A stretch of DNA of 64,000 nt from Acidobacteriota bacterium (GTDB lineage: Bacteria > Acidobacteriota > Terriglobia > Acidiferrales > UBA7541). Of this stretch, positions 8,390 to 16,252 are shown in pieces. The translations under genes and the position numbers were made by a program. The number at the start of each line of letters is the position of its first letter. Positions within the stretch are counted from its first letter, which is position 1. The notes under the pieces are model-generated. The model was not told where the DNA came from. It saw only the letters and a program-made list of their open reading frames with translations, and did not search any database. The DNA lies in NCBI GenBank assembly GCA_021788095.1, contig JAJYLB010000012.1, forward strand, positions 1 to 64,000, written 5' to 3'.

Positions 8390-8737
8390 ATGGGGAGCGA
8401 GCCACTTTCGTTCCGGCTGCGGAAGGGGACCCGTGAAGGTCGGCAGATACTCGCGCCGACCGGCCCGCTGACTTCCTCCACGACCAAGTCCTTTCTCGAA
8501 GCGGTACGTTCGGCGGACGCGCCCTTGCTCGTTGTCGATCTTGCCGGAGTCCCGTATGTGGATTCGATGGGAATCGGCGCGCTCGTTCAGGCGCACGCTT
8601 CCTTCCGCCGGGCGGGCCGCGAACTCGTGCTGGCGGGATTGACCCGCCGCGTGGCTTCTGTGTTTCGGATCACCGGAGTCGAACCCACCTTCCGTATCTT
8701 CGCCAACGCCGCGGAAGCCGAAGCCGCGCGGGAGTAG
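8390..8737 (+). CDS. STAS-domain anti-sigma factor antagonist
   Basis: 115 aa, one STAS domain (about 8-110), the normal length for SpoIIAA/RsbV-like proteins. The conserved phosphorylation loop is visible as DLAGVPYVDSMGIGALV, with Ser59 as the residue expected to be phosphorylated by a partner anti-sigma kinase; the unphosphorylated form would bind the kinase and free a sigma factor. No kinase or sigma gene lies beside it, so it may be an orphan acting on a distant partner. The N-terminal LSFRLRKGTREGRQILAPTG fits the first beta strands. Repeat elements lie on both sides. Confidence 0.85.
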   Translation: MGSEPLSFRLRKGTREGRQILAPTGPLTSSTTKSFLEAVRSADAPLLVVDLAGVPYVDSMGIGALVQAHASFRRAGRELVLAGLTRRVASVFRITGVEPTFRIFANAAEAEAARE

Positions 8738-8738
8738 T

Positions 8739-8985
8739 TAGAACCTATTGCAAAACTCCCTTGTTTCCAGGGCACGGCCTTAGCCCGAATACCGAAGTCG
8801 GCCCTCAAAAGCGAGCGGACCTGGCGTCCTGAGTCAGAAGTTTGCAACACAGGTTTTCGGGGGTCGGAGCTTCAGCTCCGACATTACGGCCCGCCAAATC
8901 CAGGGGCTTCAGCCCCTGAAGCGCGCCGGTTGCGTCCTGAATACATCTACGGGACAAGCGAGAGTAGGTTTTGCAATAACCTCTA
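8739..8985 (+). repeat. composite dispersed element (copy B) with outer inverted repeats
   Basis: Left end TAGAACCTATTGCAAAAC (8739-8756) and right end AGGTTTTGCAATAACCTCTA (8966-8985) are inverted repeats. Inside lies a second element end, CCTGAGTCAGAAGTTTGCAA (8828-8847), and the two shared hairpins (CGGAGCTTCAGCTCCG and CAGGGGCTTCAGCCCCTG). It looks like one element inserted in another of a different terminal type. The right-hand edge gives the TAG stop (minus strand, 8983-8985) of the glycosyltransferase gene. Confidence 0.7.
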
Positions 8986-9939
8986 TTCTTTCCCCGGCAA
9001 GCCCCAGTGCGAAGGCCGGCCGAACAGATGCCAAGCGAGAATGACGGCGTAGGTAGTGAAGCGCGCGCGCTGGCGGCGCGAGAGGCCCAAAGTCGCGACG
9101 ACCAGAAGGCCGTTGGCGAAGCCGTCGAGCAGGGCCTTCACCGGCAGAACCAACCCAACCGCCGCGGCTGCCCACCGCCCTTGCGCCTTCGCGTAATAAA
9201 GCAGCTTCGACCGCTGGTATTCGATGCGGGCGCCGGCGTGGAAGCGCCGAGCCGTTTCCCCCTGGCCGTGGACGACTTCCGCCCCGGGGACGTGCCGTAC
9301 TTCGAACCCCAGGAGGCGAGCGCGGCGGCACCAGTAGGTTTCCTCGAGGAAGAAAAAGAAATCCTCATCCAGCAATCCCAGTTGCGCCAGCGCCGCGCGC
9401 CGCACCGCGAACGCCGCGCCAACGACGCTCTCCACCACCACCGGTTCGCGTGCCGCGGGTAGTTTGCCCGCGAAGCGCCGGGAGGCCGCGAGTTTCAGCA
9501 AAGGCAGGGGAAGAAACTCCTGCCACCAGCGCGGCAGCGGCGCCACCGCGTTTTGCAAGCGGCCGTCGGGGAAGAGCAGCCGCGCGCCGGCGATCGCGAG
9601 CCGCGGATAAGCGTCGAAGGCGGCGGCGAAGGCATCGAGCGCACCCGGTCGCAGCCGCGCGTCGGTATTCAGCAGCAGAACGAACTCCCCCGCCGCCACG
9701 CGCAGGCCCTGGTTCGCCGCGCGCGCGAACCCGGCGTTCCCTGAGTTACGAAGTCCGCTGGTTCCGGGGAAGCGTTCGAGGCACCCGTCGAGCGAGCCGT
9801 CGCTGCTGCCGTTGTCCACGACGACTACCTCCGCCGGGCGAATGCCGCGAGCTACGGAGGAAGCCACCGCTTCCGTCAGCAGGGTGCCGCCGTTATAGTT
9901 GACGACGATCGCGGAGAAGCGGCTGCCGGCTTGGTCCAT
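8983..9939 (-). CDS. family 2 glycosyltransferase
   Basis: 318 aa from ATG 9939 (an in-frame GTG at 9948 is the alternative). A GT-A fold spans about residues 8-225: SAIVVNYNGG at the nucleotide site, VVVDNGSSDGS, NAGFARAANQG, the metal-binding LLNTDARL in place of DxD, and EETYWCRRARLLGFEV near the acceptor site. This arrangement is typical of WbbL-type rhamnosyltransferases. The C-terminal 80 residues contain one or two hydrophobic stretches (AAAAVGLVLPVKALLDGF), suggesting membrane association. Likely role: adding a sugar to a cell-surface polysaccharide; donor and acceptor unknown. The stop codon lies in a repeat end. Confidence 0.85.
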   Translation of the reverse strand: MDQAGSRFSAIVVNYNGGTLLTEAVASSVARGIRPAEVVVVDNGSSDGSLDGCLERFPGTSGLRNSGNAGFARAANQGLRVAAGEFVLLLNTDARLRPGALDAFAAAFDAYPRLAIAGARLLFPDGRLQNAVAPLPRWWQEFLPLPLLKLAASRRFAGKLPAAREPVVVESVVGAAFAVRRAALAQLGLLDEDFFFFLEETYWCRRARLLGFEVRHVPGAEVVHGQGETARRFHAGARIEYQRSKLLYYAKAQGRWAAAAVGLVLPVKALLDGFANGLLVVATLGLSRRQRARFTTYAVILAWHLFGRPSHWGLPGKE

Positions 9940-9996
9940 AACTCGCACACATCATAAGGCTCGGCGGCCTCCTCAGCGTAGGGGCGCCCGCCCGCT

Positions 9997-10134
9997 AGTG
10001 CCCTGAGTCAGAAGTTCGCAACATGGGTTTTCGGGGGTCGGAGCTTCAGCTCCGACATTAAGGCCCGCCAGATCAAGAGGCTTCAGCCCCTGAAGCAGCG
10101 CGACTTTTACATGGAACTTGCAACTCGGGCCACT
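9997..10134 (+). repeat. dispersed hairpin element, copy C (138 bp)
   Basis: Ends AGTGCCCTGAGTCAGAAGTT (9997) and AACTTGCAACTCGGGCCACT (10134) are imperfect inverted repeats. The interior holds hairpin 1, CGGAGCTTCAGCTCCG, and hairpin 2, AGGCTTCAGCCCCTG, separated by about 25 nt. Same family as the copies at 34611, 34846 and 47530. Confidence 0.8.
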
Positions 10135-10347
10135 TGCCCGGCGCGGCAAGAGGCAACCATAACCGACGCCTCCGCGCGCTCCGCGTCTCCGGATCTCGCA
10201 CGGAGAGCACGGAGCCTCTCTGCGTTCTCGGCGTTAAGTCTTTTCGGGTGGGTCGCCTCCCGGAGCCCCGGTCGAGTATCTTATCTAGTGCGCCGGCGTT
10301 TCGGGTTGCGGCGAAAGCCGGGCAAGAGCCGGGGGGAAGGAGAAAGG
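10135..10347. other. leader region of the peroxiredoxin gene
   Basis: With the repeat at 9997-10134 this makes a 400-nt gap between the glycosyltransferase and peroxiredoxin genes. A CTCCGCG...CACGGAGAGCACGGAG stretch (about 10170-10220) is low-complexity. No clear promoter pair could be chosen; the frame upstream of 10348 is open but lacks a start with a Shine-Dalgarno. Confidence 0.35.
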
Positions 10348-11019
10348 ATGGGAATGGGTCTCAGGGAACAGCTTGCGGCGCTGCGCGCCGAACGCGAAGC
10401 CAAGCGCAATCCCGAATGGGTTCGCATCATGCATCAGGCCACCGACGACCTGCGGGATTCAGGCATCGGGGACCGCGTGCTCATACCCGGCCGGCGCGCG
10501 CCGGAATTCACCCTGGCCAACGAGCGAGGCGAGCCGCGCCACTCGCGCGATCTGCGCGCGCCCGGCTGGCTGGTCCTGGGTTTCTATCGCGGGGTTTGGT
10601 GACCGTACTGCAACCTGGAGCTGGCAGCTCTGGAAGCGGCAAGACCCGAATTCGAGAAGCTGGGAGCGGCGGTCGTCGCCATCTCCCCGCAACGCGCGGA
10701 GTACGTCCGCTACAGCCGGGACAAGAACGCCGTGCAATTTGAAGTTCTTTCCGACCCCGCCAACGCCGTCGCCCGCGAGTTCGGCCTCGTGTTCCAAGTG
10801 CCTGAAGACCTGAAGCGGGTTTACGCGGAAATGAAGATCGATTTGCCACGCTATAACGGCGACGATACCTGGGAGCTGCCGATGACTTCGCGCTTCCTCA
10901 TCGATCGCGCAGGCGTGATCCGCCACGCCGTCTTCCATCCCGACTACACCATTCGCCCCGACCCCGAAGAGACGCTCGCCGCCCTGCGGGCTCTGAGGTC
11001 AGCAGCGGCCTCGTCTTGA
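10348..11019 (+). CDS. peroxiredoxin (AhpC/TSA-like), candidate selenoprotein with in-frame TGA
   Basis: 223 aa if TGA 10600-10602 is read as selenocysteine (Sec85); otherwise the frame is broken into 84 and 138 aa. ATG 10348 has AAGGAG five nt upstream. Before the TGA: APEFTLANERGEPRHSRDLR and VLGFYRGVW; directly after: PYCNLELAALEAARPEFEKLG, VVAISPQ, FEVLSDPANAVAREFGLVF, and SRFLIDRAGVIRHAVFHPDY. This is a complete, colinear peroxiredoxin fold. In relatives the motif is FYRG-x-WCPYCNLEL, so the TGA replaces exactly the peroxidatic Cys, giving U-P-Y-C. The second Cys (Cys88) would be the resolving partner. A hairpin suited to a SECIS follows. Expected role: reduction of peroxides. A Cys-to-stop mutation or base-call error is the alternative. 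Confidence 0.8.
10600..10633 (+). promoter_or_regulatory. candidate bacterial SECIS element after in-frame TGA
   Basis: TGA at 10600-10602. Twelve nt later the RNA CTGGAGCU-GGC-AGCUCUGG (10615-10633) folds into an 8-bp stem (six Watson-Crick pairs and two G-U pairs) with a GGC loop. The loop begins 20 nt after the TGA and has G in its first two positions. Both features fit the published bacterial SECIS rules (loop about 16-37 nt from the UGA, a G at the loop start). SelB would bind this loop to deliver Sec-tRNA. Confidence 0.65.
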
Positions 11020-11123
11020 GTTGCCGCCTGCCCTCTCGCCCTCGCGATCGGCGACTCGGGCCTATCCGATAGCACCGGGCCTTAGCCCGGCATTTTCGCT
11101 CGACACATTCGCGCTGCGCCAGG

Positions 11124-12416
11124 CTATACGAAGTCGAGCGAGGCGGCGATGGCGTCCCAGACGCGCTGGAGATCGTCGGGCTCGATCGCGTACGGCGGGA
11201 CGACGTAAACAACGTTGCCCAGCGGCCGGAGCAGAATTCCCCGTTCGAGGTAGAACCGGTAGAGTCGCGGCTTGAGCGAAGACGTATAGCCGGGGTCCTC
11301 CGCCGCGATTTCGATCGCGGCGATCGTCCCGAGTTGGCGAACGTCGGCGACGGCGGGATGTTTCGCCAGGGCCGCAAGCCGGTCGCGGTGGATGGCGGCA
11401 ATCGCTTCGATCCGCTGGAAAACCGGCTCGGTTTCGAAGATTTCGAGGTTCGCGACGGCCGCGGCGCAAGCGATCGGATTCCCGGTGAACGAATGACCGT
11501 GATAGAACGTGCGGTCCGGCTCGGGGCCGAGAAACGCCTGGTAGATGCGCTCGGTGGCCGCCGTCGCGCCGAGCGGCAAGACGCCGCCCGTAATCCCTTT
11601 CGACAAACACATCAGGTCGGGCAGGGCGCCCGCGTGCTCGCAGGCGAACATGCGGCCGGTGCGGCCGAAGCCGGTAAACACCTCGTCGGCGATCAAGAGC
11701 ACATCGTAGCGGGAACACGCCGCCCGGATCTTCGCGAGAAATTCGGCGGGATGGACGATCATGCCGCCCGCGCCCTGGACGAGCGGCTCGGCGATGACCG
11801 CGGCGGTCTCCTGGTGGATTCGCTCGAGAATCGCGGCCAGATGATCCGCGCAATCGATTTGGCACGTGGCCCGTTGCTGGCCCACGGGGCAGCGATGGCA
11901 ATAGGCGCTGTGGGCGCGCTCGACGGGGAAAAGCAGCGGGCCGAACGCCTCCGTGAAAACGGAGTCGTCGCCCACCGACATCGCGCCAAACGTATCGCCG
12001 TGATAGCCGTTTTCGAGCGCAACGATCTTGCGCTTTTCCGGCCGGCCGCTGTTGCGCCAGAACTGGACCGCCATCTTGAGCGCGACTTCGACGGCTGTCG
12101 AGCCGTCGTCGGAGAAGAAAACGTGCGCGAGGCCGCGCGGCAGGAAGCGGCCCAGGCCGGCGGCCAGCGCCTCGGCGGGTTGGTGAGTGCATCCGGCCAG
12201 GAGAACGTGATCGAGGCGGCGCGTTTGCCGGGCGATCGCGCCCATGATGCGCGGATGGTTGTGGCCGTGCAGGTTGGTCCACCAGGAGGAGATGGCATCG
12301 ATCAGGCGGCGGCCATCCTCGGTGTAGAGACAGGCGCCCTCGCCTCGCGCGATGCGCAGCGGCGGCGGATCGGCGGCCGGCTGGTGAAACGGATGCCAGA
12401 TTTCGAGCGGCGTCAT
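11124..12416 (-). CDS. bioA: adenosylmethionine-8-amino-7-oxononanoate aminotransferase
   Basis: 430 aa, PLP-dependent class III aminotransferase making 7,8-diaminopelargonate from KAPA in biotin synthesis, with SAM as amino donor. Diagnostic BioA features: the N-terminal WHPFHQ, the substrate loop ISSWWTNLHGHNHP, GSTAVEVALKMA, ENGYHGDTFGAMSVG, ADEVFTGFGRTG, and the PLP lysine in CLSKGITGG (Lys273). Full length for the family. ATG 12416 is chosen because its ATGA overlaps the bioD stop by 4 nt, showing translational coupling; the frame upstream of it is bioD antiframe. Last gene of the bio cluster. Confidence 0.95.
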   Translation of the reverse strand: MTPLEIWHPFHQPAADPPPLRIARGEGACLYTEDGRRLIDAISSWWTNLHGHNHPRIMGAIARQTRRLDHVLLAGCTHQPAEALAAGLGRFLPRGLAHVFFSDDGSTAVEVALKMAVQFWRNSGRPEKRKIVALENGYHGDTFGAMSVGDDSVFTEAFGPLLFPVERAHSAYCHRCPVGQQRATCQIDCADHLAAILERIHQETAAVIAEPLVQGAGGMIVHPAEFLAKIRAACSRYDVLLIADEVFTGFGRTGRMFACEHAGALPDLMCLSKGITGGVLPLGATAATERIYQAFLGPEPDRTFYHGHSFTGNPIACAAAVANLEIFETEPVFQRIEAIAAIHRDRLAALAKHPAVADVRQLGTIAAIEIAAEDPGYTSSLKPRLYRFYLERGILLRPLGNVVYVVPPYAIEPDDLQRVWDAIAASLDFV

Positions 12417-13048
12417 CGGAACACCCGGGAATCGAACTTCGTGCGAAACACTTCGAGGAGCGTCGAGCGGTCGAGGCGCTCCAGAGGCGGAATCGTTCCG
12501 ACGACCGGCCGCCCGCCGTATCGTTCGATTGCCGCGCGATTGTCGGCGTTTTCCGGACCGATGAGCGCGACGCCGGAAACCTCGATGCCCGCGCGGCCAA
12601 GTGCGGCGAGCGTGAGCAGGGTGTGATTGATCGTCCCGAGCGTGCTCCGCGCGGCCACCAGCGCCGGCAAGCCCAGGTGACGCATCAGGTCGGTCATCAA
12701 CTCGGATTCGTTGATCGGCACGAGCACCCCGCCCGCTCCCTCCGCGATCAGCTTCCTTCCGCCGGCCGGCGTTGGCTTGGCGATGGCCTTCACATCGATT
12801 CGCACCCCGGCCCGCTCCGCGGCGAGATGCGGGGAAACCGGCGGATCGAACCGGTAGGCTTCCGGCAACGCTTGCGAGGGCGGAATCCCCGCCAGTCGAA
12901 TCACCGCGTCGCGATCGGCGCCTTCGGCCGCACCCGTTTGGATCGGCTTCCAATACAGGGCGTCGAGCGCGGCCACGAGCAAGGCCGCCAGCACCGTCTT
13001 GCCCACGCCCGTGTCCGTCCCCGTAACGAAAAATCCGTTCGCTGCCAT
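12413..13048 (-). CDS. bioD: dethiobiotin synthetase
   Basis: 211 aa. ATP-dependent carboxylase closing the ureido ring of dethiobiotin. The Walker A motif sits at the N-terminus: FFVTGTDTGVGKTVLAALLV. Further signature blocks are LYWKPIQTG, EGAGGVLVPINE, and LVAARSTLGTINHTLLTL. The start at ATG 13048 is taken since GGGGA lies about 10 nt upstream and the P-loop then begins at residue 7 as in other BioD; an in-frame ATG at 13063 is possible. Overlaps bioA by 4 nt. Separated from bioF by a 382-nt gap full of repeats, so it may have its own promoter. Confidence 0.95.
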   Translation of the reverse strand: MAANGFFVTGTDTGVGKTVLAALLVAALDALYWKPIQTGAAEGADRDAVIRLAGIPPSQALPEAYRFDPPVSPHLAAERAGVRIDVKAIAKPTPAGGRKLIAEGAGGVLVPINESELMTDLMRHLGLPALVAARSTLGTINHTLLTLAALGRAGIEVSGVALIGPENADNRAAIERYGGRPVVGTIPPLERLDRSTLLEVFRTKFDSRVFR

Positions 13049-13430
13049 ACAGTGTTTCCCCATCCGGGTACTGTGTCCTGTCTCAGTCCAAGCCGCTACG
13101 AGACCTGCCGGCATCCGTAGCACAGCGCGGCCTTTGCAAGTCCCAGCCAAGAGCGACCGCATGCCGTGCGCCGAACGTGTCGAGCGCACAGCCCCCATTC
13201 TCGGTCATCCCCTCGAAACTTGTCCTCCGCAAACACACATCCCATGCCCGGTCATTCCCGCGGAAGCGGGAATCCAGTCGTGCCAACGTACCGCCCTAAA
13301 ATGTTTGCCAAGAAAACAAGTTCCTACGACCTTGTGGCACAGGAACTCCCGCCTGTGCAGCGCCTTCAGCTGACGCCCGGACACAAAAGCGCACAGGTAA
13401 AAGTGGCTGTGCCACTCCGCGGCGCCACAG
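13049..13430. other. 382-nt repeat-rich gap between bioF and bioD
   Basis: Contains a palindrome ATTCCCG-cggaag-CGGGAAT at 13254-13272, the same ATTCCCG(N)CGGGAAT design as the dRS3-type repeats known in Neisseria and other proteobacteria, and further GTGGCACAGG.../...CTGTGCC pieces between 13335 and 13415. No coding region is supported. Any bioDA promoter would lie here but none is clear. Confidence 0.5.
13254..13272. repeat. dRS3-like palindrome ATTCCCG-N6-CGGGAAT
   Basis: A 7-bp inverted repeat around a 6-nt loop, embedded in GTCATTCCCGCGG...GGGAATCCAG (13251-13276). Only one copy in this window. Confidence 0.6.
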
Positions 13431-14687
13431 CTACGCCCGGGACGCTGCGCGGTTGCGTGCGCGGAGGCAGGCTTCGAGCAGCCGGTCGATCTCGTCTTCG
13501 CCGAGCGTGGCGGTGACCGAAACGCGGAGCCGGGAGCTGCCTTCGGGGACGGTCGGCGGGCGAATGGCGCGGACGGCGAAGCCGTCTTCCCGCAGGCTCT
13601 CGGCCCAGGCCAGCGCCGTTTCCGGTGTTCCCGCGAGGATGGGAACGATCTGCGAGCAGCTGGCTCCGAGATCGAATCCCTCCGCGCGCAAGCCGTCGCG
13701 CAGCCGCGCGGCCGTGACGTGCAGATGGGCGCGCTCGGCATCCATCGCGCGCGCCAGCCGAAGCGCGGCGCGAATCTGGGCGGCGAGGTAAGGCGGCGCG
13801 GCGGTGCTGAAGATGAAAGTGCGCGCGCGATTCACCAGGTAGTCCGCGACGGCGCGGCTCGAACAGACGAAAGCGCCGGCGCTCGCGAGCGCCTTCCCGC
13901 AGGTGTGAACCACCGCCAGCAGTTCGCCCGCCACGCCGGCTTCGGCCGCCAGGCCGCGCCCTTCCGGGCCCCACACGCCGACGCTGTGCGCTTCGTCGAG
14001 AACCACTTCCGCGCCGTACTCCCGCGCGAGAGCCACCAGCCGGGCGAGCGGCGCGAAATCGCCCTCCATGCTGAAGAGGCTCTCGGTGACGATCAACTTC
14101 GCGCACGCCTCGTCTTGATGCCGCGCGAGCGCGGCTTCGAGCCAACCCATGTCCCCATGCGGGTAGATGAGCTTGCGCGCGCGCGAAAGCCGCAGGCCGT
14201 CGATCAGGCTCGCGTGGTTCGAGCTGTCGGAGAAAACCAGATCGCCAGGACGCGCGAGCGCGGCAAGGAGACCTTCGTTCGCCAGGTAGCCGGAGGAAAA
14301 ATAGAGCGCGGCTTCCGTGCCCGCCAGCGCCGCGAACTCCGCTTCCGCGCGCTCCCACTCCGGCGCGTTCCCCGCCAGCAGGCGTGACCCGCCCGACCCG
14401 ACGCGCCCGCCCTCCCGTATCGCCCGAGCCGTTTCGGCCACGAGCCGAGGGTCGCGGGCCAAACCGAGATAATCGTTCGAGCTGAGCGGAATGCCGGGCG
14501 GACAATCGAGCCAGCGGTACAGCCGGTCCCGGCGCAGCTCGTCGAGTTCGGCCGCGATGCGCCGCCGAACCAAGCTCGTTGTGGCGCGGGCTCCCGAACC
14601 TTCGGGACTGTCCGCGCGCTTTTTCGGGTCTGGAGTGGCGCGGGCATTCCTGCCCGCGCGTCTTTGCGAACTCGCCTCATTCTCCAT
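13431..14687 (-). CDS. bioF: 8-amino-7-oxononanoate synthase
   Basis: 418 aa. PLP enzyme condensing pimeloyl-ACP/CoA with L-alanine to give KAPA. Clear family blocks: [79 protein letters not shown], and the PLP Lys265 in [13 protein letters not shown]. The start at ATG 14687 lies 11 nt inside bioB, suggesting coupling. The first about 40 residues are a low-complexity Arg/Ala-rich extension not found in typical BioF; part of it (about residues 9-18) is encoded by a REP-like palindrome. The catalytic core begins near [10 protein letters not shown] (residue 44), so a later non-ATG start cannot be ruled out. Confidence 0.93.
   Translation of the reverse strand: MENEASSQRRAGRNARATPDPKKRADSPEGSGARATTSLVRRRIAAELDELRRDRLYRWLDCPPGIPLSSNDYLGLARDPRLVAETARAIREGGRVGSGGSRLLAGNAPEWERAEAEFAALAGTEAALYFSSGYLANEGLLAALARPGDLVFSDSSNHASLIDGLRLSRARKLIYPHGDMGWLEAALARHQDEACAKLIVTESLFSMEGDFAPLARLVALAREYGAEVVLDEAHSVGVWGPEGRGLAAEAGVAGELLAVVHTCGKALASAGAFVCSSRAVADYLVNRARTFIFSTAAPPYLAAQIRAALRLARAMDAERAHLHVTAARLRDGLRAEGFDLGASCSQIVPILAGTPETALAWAESLREDGFAVRAIRPPTVPEGSSRLRVSVTATLGEDEIDRLLEACLRARNRAASRA
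14635..14660 (+). repeat. REP-like palindrome, copy 2, inside bioF 5' end
   Basis: 26 bp identical to 18976-19001 (GTGGCGCGGGCATTCC then TGCCCGCGCG). Lies within the first codons of bioF. A second related piece (GTGGCGCGGGCTCCCGAACC, 14581-14600) adjoins it. Confidence 0.8.
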
Positions 14688-15693
14688 GGAACGCCCCGGC
14701 GCGGCCGGCCACCGGGGCATCGTACGGCTCGAGTCCCAGATCGCGGAACAGCGCTTCGTCTTCGCTGGGCAGGGGATTCGCAGTGGTCAGCAGCCGCTCG
14801 CCCAGAAACACCGAATTGGCTCCCGCGAGGAAGCAGAGCGCAGCCGCTTCCCGCGTCATCTGCTTGCGCCCGGCGGCCAGGCGCACCATCGCCGTCGGCA
14901 TCAGGATCCGCGCGACCGCGATCGTGCGGACCATCACCAGGGGATCGAGCGGAGGCTGGCTGGCGAGCGGCGTCCCTTCGACGCGGACGAGCATATTGAT
15001 GGGCACGCTCTCGGGGTGGGGCCGAAGCGAGGCGAGTTGGTGCAGCAGGCCGATCCGGTCCTCCTCCGATTCGCCCATCCCCAAAATGCCCCCCGAGCAA
15101 ACGGTGATGCCGGCGCCGCGGACCGCGGCGAGCGTGCGGAGGCGATCCTCGTAGACGCGGGTGGTGATGATGTTGCCGTAAAATTCCGGCGACGTGTCAA
15201 GATTGTGGTTGTAGGCGGTGAGTCCGGCCTGTTTCAAGAGCTGCGCTTGACGCTCGGTGAGCATGCCCAGCGTGCAGCAGACTTCCAGGCCGAGCGCGGC
15301 CACGCCGCGCACCGTCTCGAGCACGGCATCGAAGGGCGGGCCGTCGGGCGCTTGTCGCCACGCCGCCCCCATGCAGAAGCGCGTCGCCCCGCTCTCCCTC
15401 GCGCGGCGAGCCTGGGCCAGTACGTCGCCGGGATCCATCAACTCCCGCCGCTCCACTCCGGTTTGGTAATGGCCGCTCTGCGGGCAGTAGGCGCAGTCCT
15501 CGGGACAGCCGCCGGTCTTGATCGAGACGAGCCAGCAGGTTTGCACGCGGCCCTTGGGGTGATAGGCGCGATGCACCTGCTGGGCGCGGAAGACGAGTTC
15601 CAGCAGTGGGAGCCGGTAAAGTTCGCCGATCTCCTCCCGCGTCCAGTCGTGGCGGATGGCGCCGAGTTCGGGTTGACGAGGCTGGGTGCTCAC
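14677..15693 (-). CDS. bioB: biotin synthase (radical SAM)
   Basis: 338 aa. Inserts sulfur into dethiobiotin using a radical-SAM 4Fe-4S cluster bound by CPEDCAYC (Cys63, Cys67, Cys70) and an auxiliary 2Fe-2S cluster. Family blocks: [71 protein letters not shown] and [14 protein letters not shown]. Full length for BioB. First gene of the cluster in transcription order (bioB, bioF, then bioD, bioA). No BirA-type operator was recognised upstream. A hairpin repeat (CCCGAAGCTTCGGG, near 15748-15761) lies between it and the divergent gene. Confidence 0.96.
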   Translation of the reverse strand: MSTQPRQPELGAIRHDWTREEIGELYRLPLLELVFRAQQVHRAYHPKGRVQTCWLVSIKTGGCPEDCAYCPQSGHYQTGVERRELMDPGDVLAQARRARESGATRFCMGAAWRQAPDGPPFDAVLETVRGVAALGLEVCCTLGMLTERQAQLLKQAGLTAYNHNLDTSPEFYGNIITTRVYEDRLRTLAAVRGAGITVCSGGILGMGESEEDRIGLLHQLASLRPHPESVPINMLVRVEGTPLASQPPLDPLVMVRTIAVARILMPTAMVRLAAGRKQMTREAAALCFLAGANSVFLGERLLTTANPLPSEDEALFRDLGLEPYDAPVAGRAGAFHGE

Positions 15694-15901
15694 TCGCGGC
15701 TATCCTCGATTTCCAGCAGAACGCTGCAAAAAGCCTCTTTTCATAAGGGCACGTCCCGAAGCTTCGGGATTATTCGTGCCGTAAGTGCTTGCGCAAGTAT
15801 GCGGCTTCAGCCGCTGGGGGCCCGCCCGCCAAGCGGCTCAGCTAAGATAAGCAGGCGGCGAACCAGGTGACAAGCCGAATTGTAGCGGGTGGAAAGCGAA
15901 C

Positions 15902-16246
15902 ATGAGCCGCCTCGTAGCGCGATGGGTGCTTTCGGCGCTTTGCGTGTTCCTCGTGGCGCACGTGGTGCCGGGAATCTACGTGCGCGGGTTCGGAGCCGCG
16001 CTGCTCGCGGCGCTGGTGATCGGCCTGGTCAATGCCACGCTGGGGCTGGCGCTCAAGGTCATCACCTTCCCGCTGATCCTTCTTAGCTTCGGCCTTCTCA
16101 TTCTGCTCATCAACGCGGCTCTGCTCGAGCTGGCGTCGTGGGTCGTCCCCGGTTTCGCCGTCCAGGGATTCTGGGCCGCGTTCTGGGGCGCGCTGCTGCT
16201 GAGCGTCCTGAACGTCGGCGTGAAGTGGGTGGTGAAAGAAAGCTGA
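15902..16246 (+). CDS. phage-holin-family-4-like integral membrane protein
   Basis: 114 aa with four hydrophobic segments (about 6-24, 28-50, 52-78, 86-108), matching the small membrane family usually named phage holin family protein (PF04020-type). Telltale features are the internal pattern GLVNATLGLALKVITFPL and LLILLINAALLELASWVVPGF. Members are widespread chromosomal proteins of unknown function, and the holin label is by weak similarity only. It stands between divergent bioB and convergent mscL; no operon partner. Confidence 0.75.
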   Translation: MSRLVARWVLSALCVFLVAHVVPGIYVRGFGAALLAALVIGLVNATLGLALKVITFPLILLSFGLLILLINAALLELASWVVPGFAVQGFWAAFWGALLLSVLNVGVKWVVKES

Positions 16247-16252
16247 GCCCGC

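Noticed and set aside
10348-10602. Short 84-aa protein ending at the TGA
   Set aside because: The domain continues in the same frame straight after the TGA with the rest of the peroxiredoxin; an independent short product is less likely than Sec insertion.
15902-16246. Prophage holin
   Set aside because: No lysis or structural phage genes nearby; the family is common on chromosomes and the holin name is only by similarity.
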